Notes under the pieces: model-generated
Database searches by the model: none
What the model was told of the DNA's origin: nothing
Seen by the model: only the letters and a program-made list of their open reading frames with translations
Position numbers and translations under genes: made by a program
Part shown: piece after piece, positions 33,290 through 33,446 of the stretch
Layout of the letters: every line of letters begins with the position of its first letter
Numbering within the stretch: position 1 is the first letter of the stretch
Assembly: GCA_013151865.1 (NCBI GenBank)
Contig: JAADHN010000152.1
Span: 1 to 33,446, forward strand
DNA length: 33,446 nucleotides
Direction: 5' to 3'
Source of the DNA: Kiritimatiellota bacterium
GTDB lineage: Bacteria > Verrucomicrobiota > Lentisphaeria > Oligosphaerales > JAADHN01

Positions 33290-33446
33290 ATGCCGTACTA
33301 CGTCCTCGCGAACCCCGACGACCGCATCTACATCGGGCAGACGCAGGACCTAGACCGCCGCCTCCGCGAGCACAACGATCCCGCCGACCGCACCACCTTT
33401 CACACCAAGCGTTTCCCGGGCCCTGGCGGTTGCTGCATGTTGAAAC
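33290..33446 (+). CDS. GIY-YIG nuclease family protein, 5' part, apparently frameshifted
   Basis: ATG 33290 begins MPYYVLANPDDRIYIGQTQ, matching the GIY and YIG-type strands (YVL and YIG) of the single-domain UPF0213/YhbQ-like nucleases. DLDRRLREHN supplies the conserved Arg and following helix. After HTKRF the family continues with PGPW-(K/R)-L-x-H. Here that reading (PGPWRLLHVE) lies in the +1-shifted frame, implying one base missing between about 33410 and 33424; in the original frame it reads PGPGGCCML. The first strand is also about two residues short. The gene leaves the window at the right edge. It is therefore either a decaying gene or contains a sequence error. The tRNA-like copy immediately upstream suggests a mobile origin. 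Confidence 0.72.
   Translation, partial: MPYYVLANPDDRIYIGQTQDLDRRLREHNDPADRTTFHTKRFPGPGGCCMLK

Noticed and set aside
1-33446. CRISPR array, insertion sequence or transposase, and integrase
   Set aside because: No regularly spaced direct repeats, no transposase or recombinase motif and no target-site duplication were seen, apart from the tRNA copy at the right end.

Overview
The window is high-GC bacterial DNA, densely coding, and almost all genes in the first 17 kb and after 21.4 kb lie on the minus strand. The gene content (Tat-exported sulfatase, cytosolic-type alpha-mannosidase, very large PQQ-propeller protein with an embedded methyltransferase-like domain, EPS-associated MarR-type regulator, Gfo/Idh oxidoreductase, YdjC-type deacetylase) is typical of a polysaccharide-degrading member of the PVC group, such as Verrucomicrobiota, Kiritimatiellota, Lentisphaerota or Planctomycetota. 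The phylum is inferred from gene families only; there is no rRNA here.

Region 1 (1-5.1 kb, minus) is a tightly overlapping envelope-polysaccharide operon: winged-helix EPS regulator, GT-C membrane glycosyltransferase, two NAD-dependent sugar epimerases/dehydratases, and a B12-binding radical SAM protein cut by the left edge. Its probable promoter carries two tandem palindromic operator-like sites. Region 2 (5.2-8.2 kb, minus) has a short-chain dehydrogenase, an exported YdjC/ChbG-like deacetylase and a lone BtuF-like metal-chelate/cobalamin receptor. Region 3 (8.2-14 kb, minus) has a GH38 alpha-mannosidase, an unassigned 247-residue protein and an EtfA carrying an N-terminal double [4Fe-4S] ferredoxin, with no EtfB beside it. 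Region 4 (14-17 kb, minus) links a TusA-like sulfur carrier, two DsrE-like proteins and a soluble hybrid histidine kinase/response regulator.

Region 5 (17.4-21.3 kb, plus) is the only plus-strand protein pair apart from the end: an 814-residue unassigned, possibly glycosidase-like protein and a Gfo/Idh/MocA oxidoreductase. They end at a strong stem-loop facing a nitrilase-family gene. Region 6 (21.4-26.3 kb, minus) reads secreted protein, GT-C glycosyltransferase, TauE/SafE permease, phosphatidylserine decarboxylase, nitrilase. Region 7 (26.6-32.7 kb, minus) holds a Tat-exported sulfatase and a 1316-residue exported double PQQ-propeller protein.

Region 8 (32.9 kb to end, plus) is the most unusual part. 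It has a tRNA-Asn(GUU) gene with its own promoter and terminator. After these comes a degenerate copy of the same tRNA, interrupted by palindromic inserts, and then the 5' part of a GIY-YIG nuclease gene that looks frameshifted. This arrangement could be a tRNA-targeting selfish element and is the main candidate for an undescribed system in the window.
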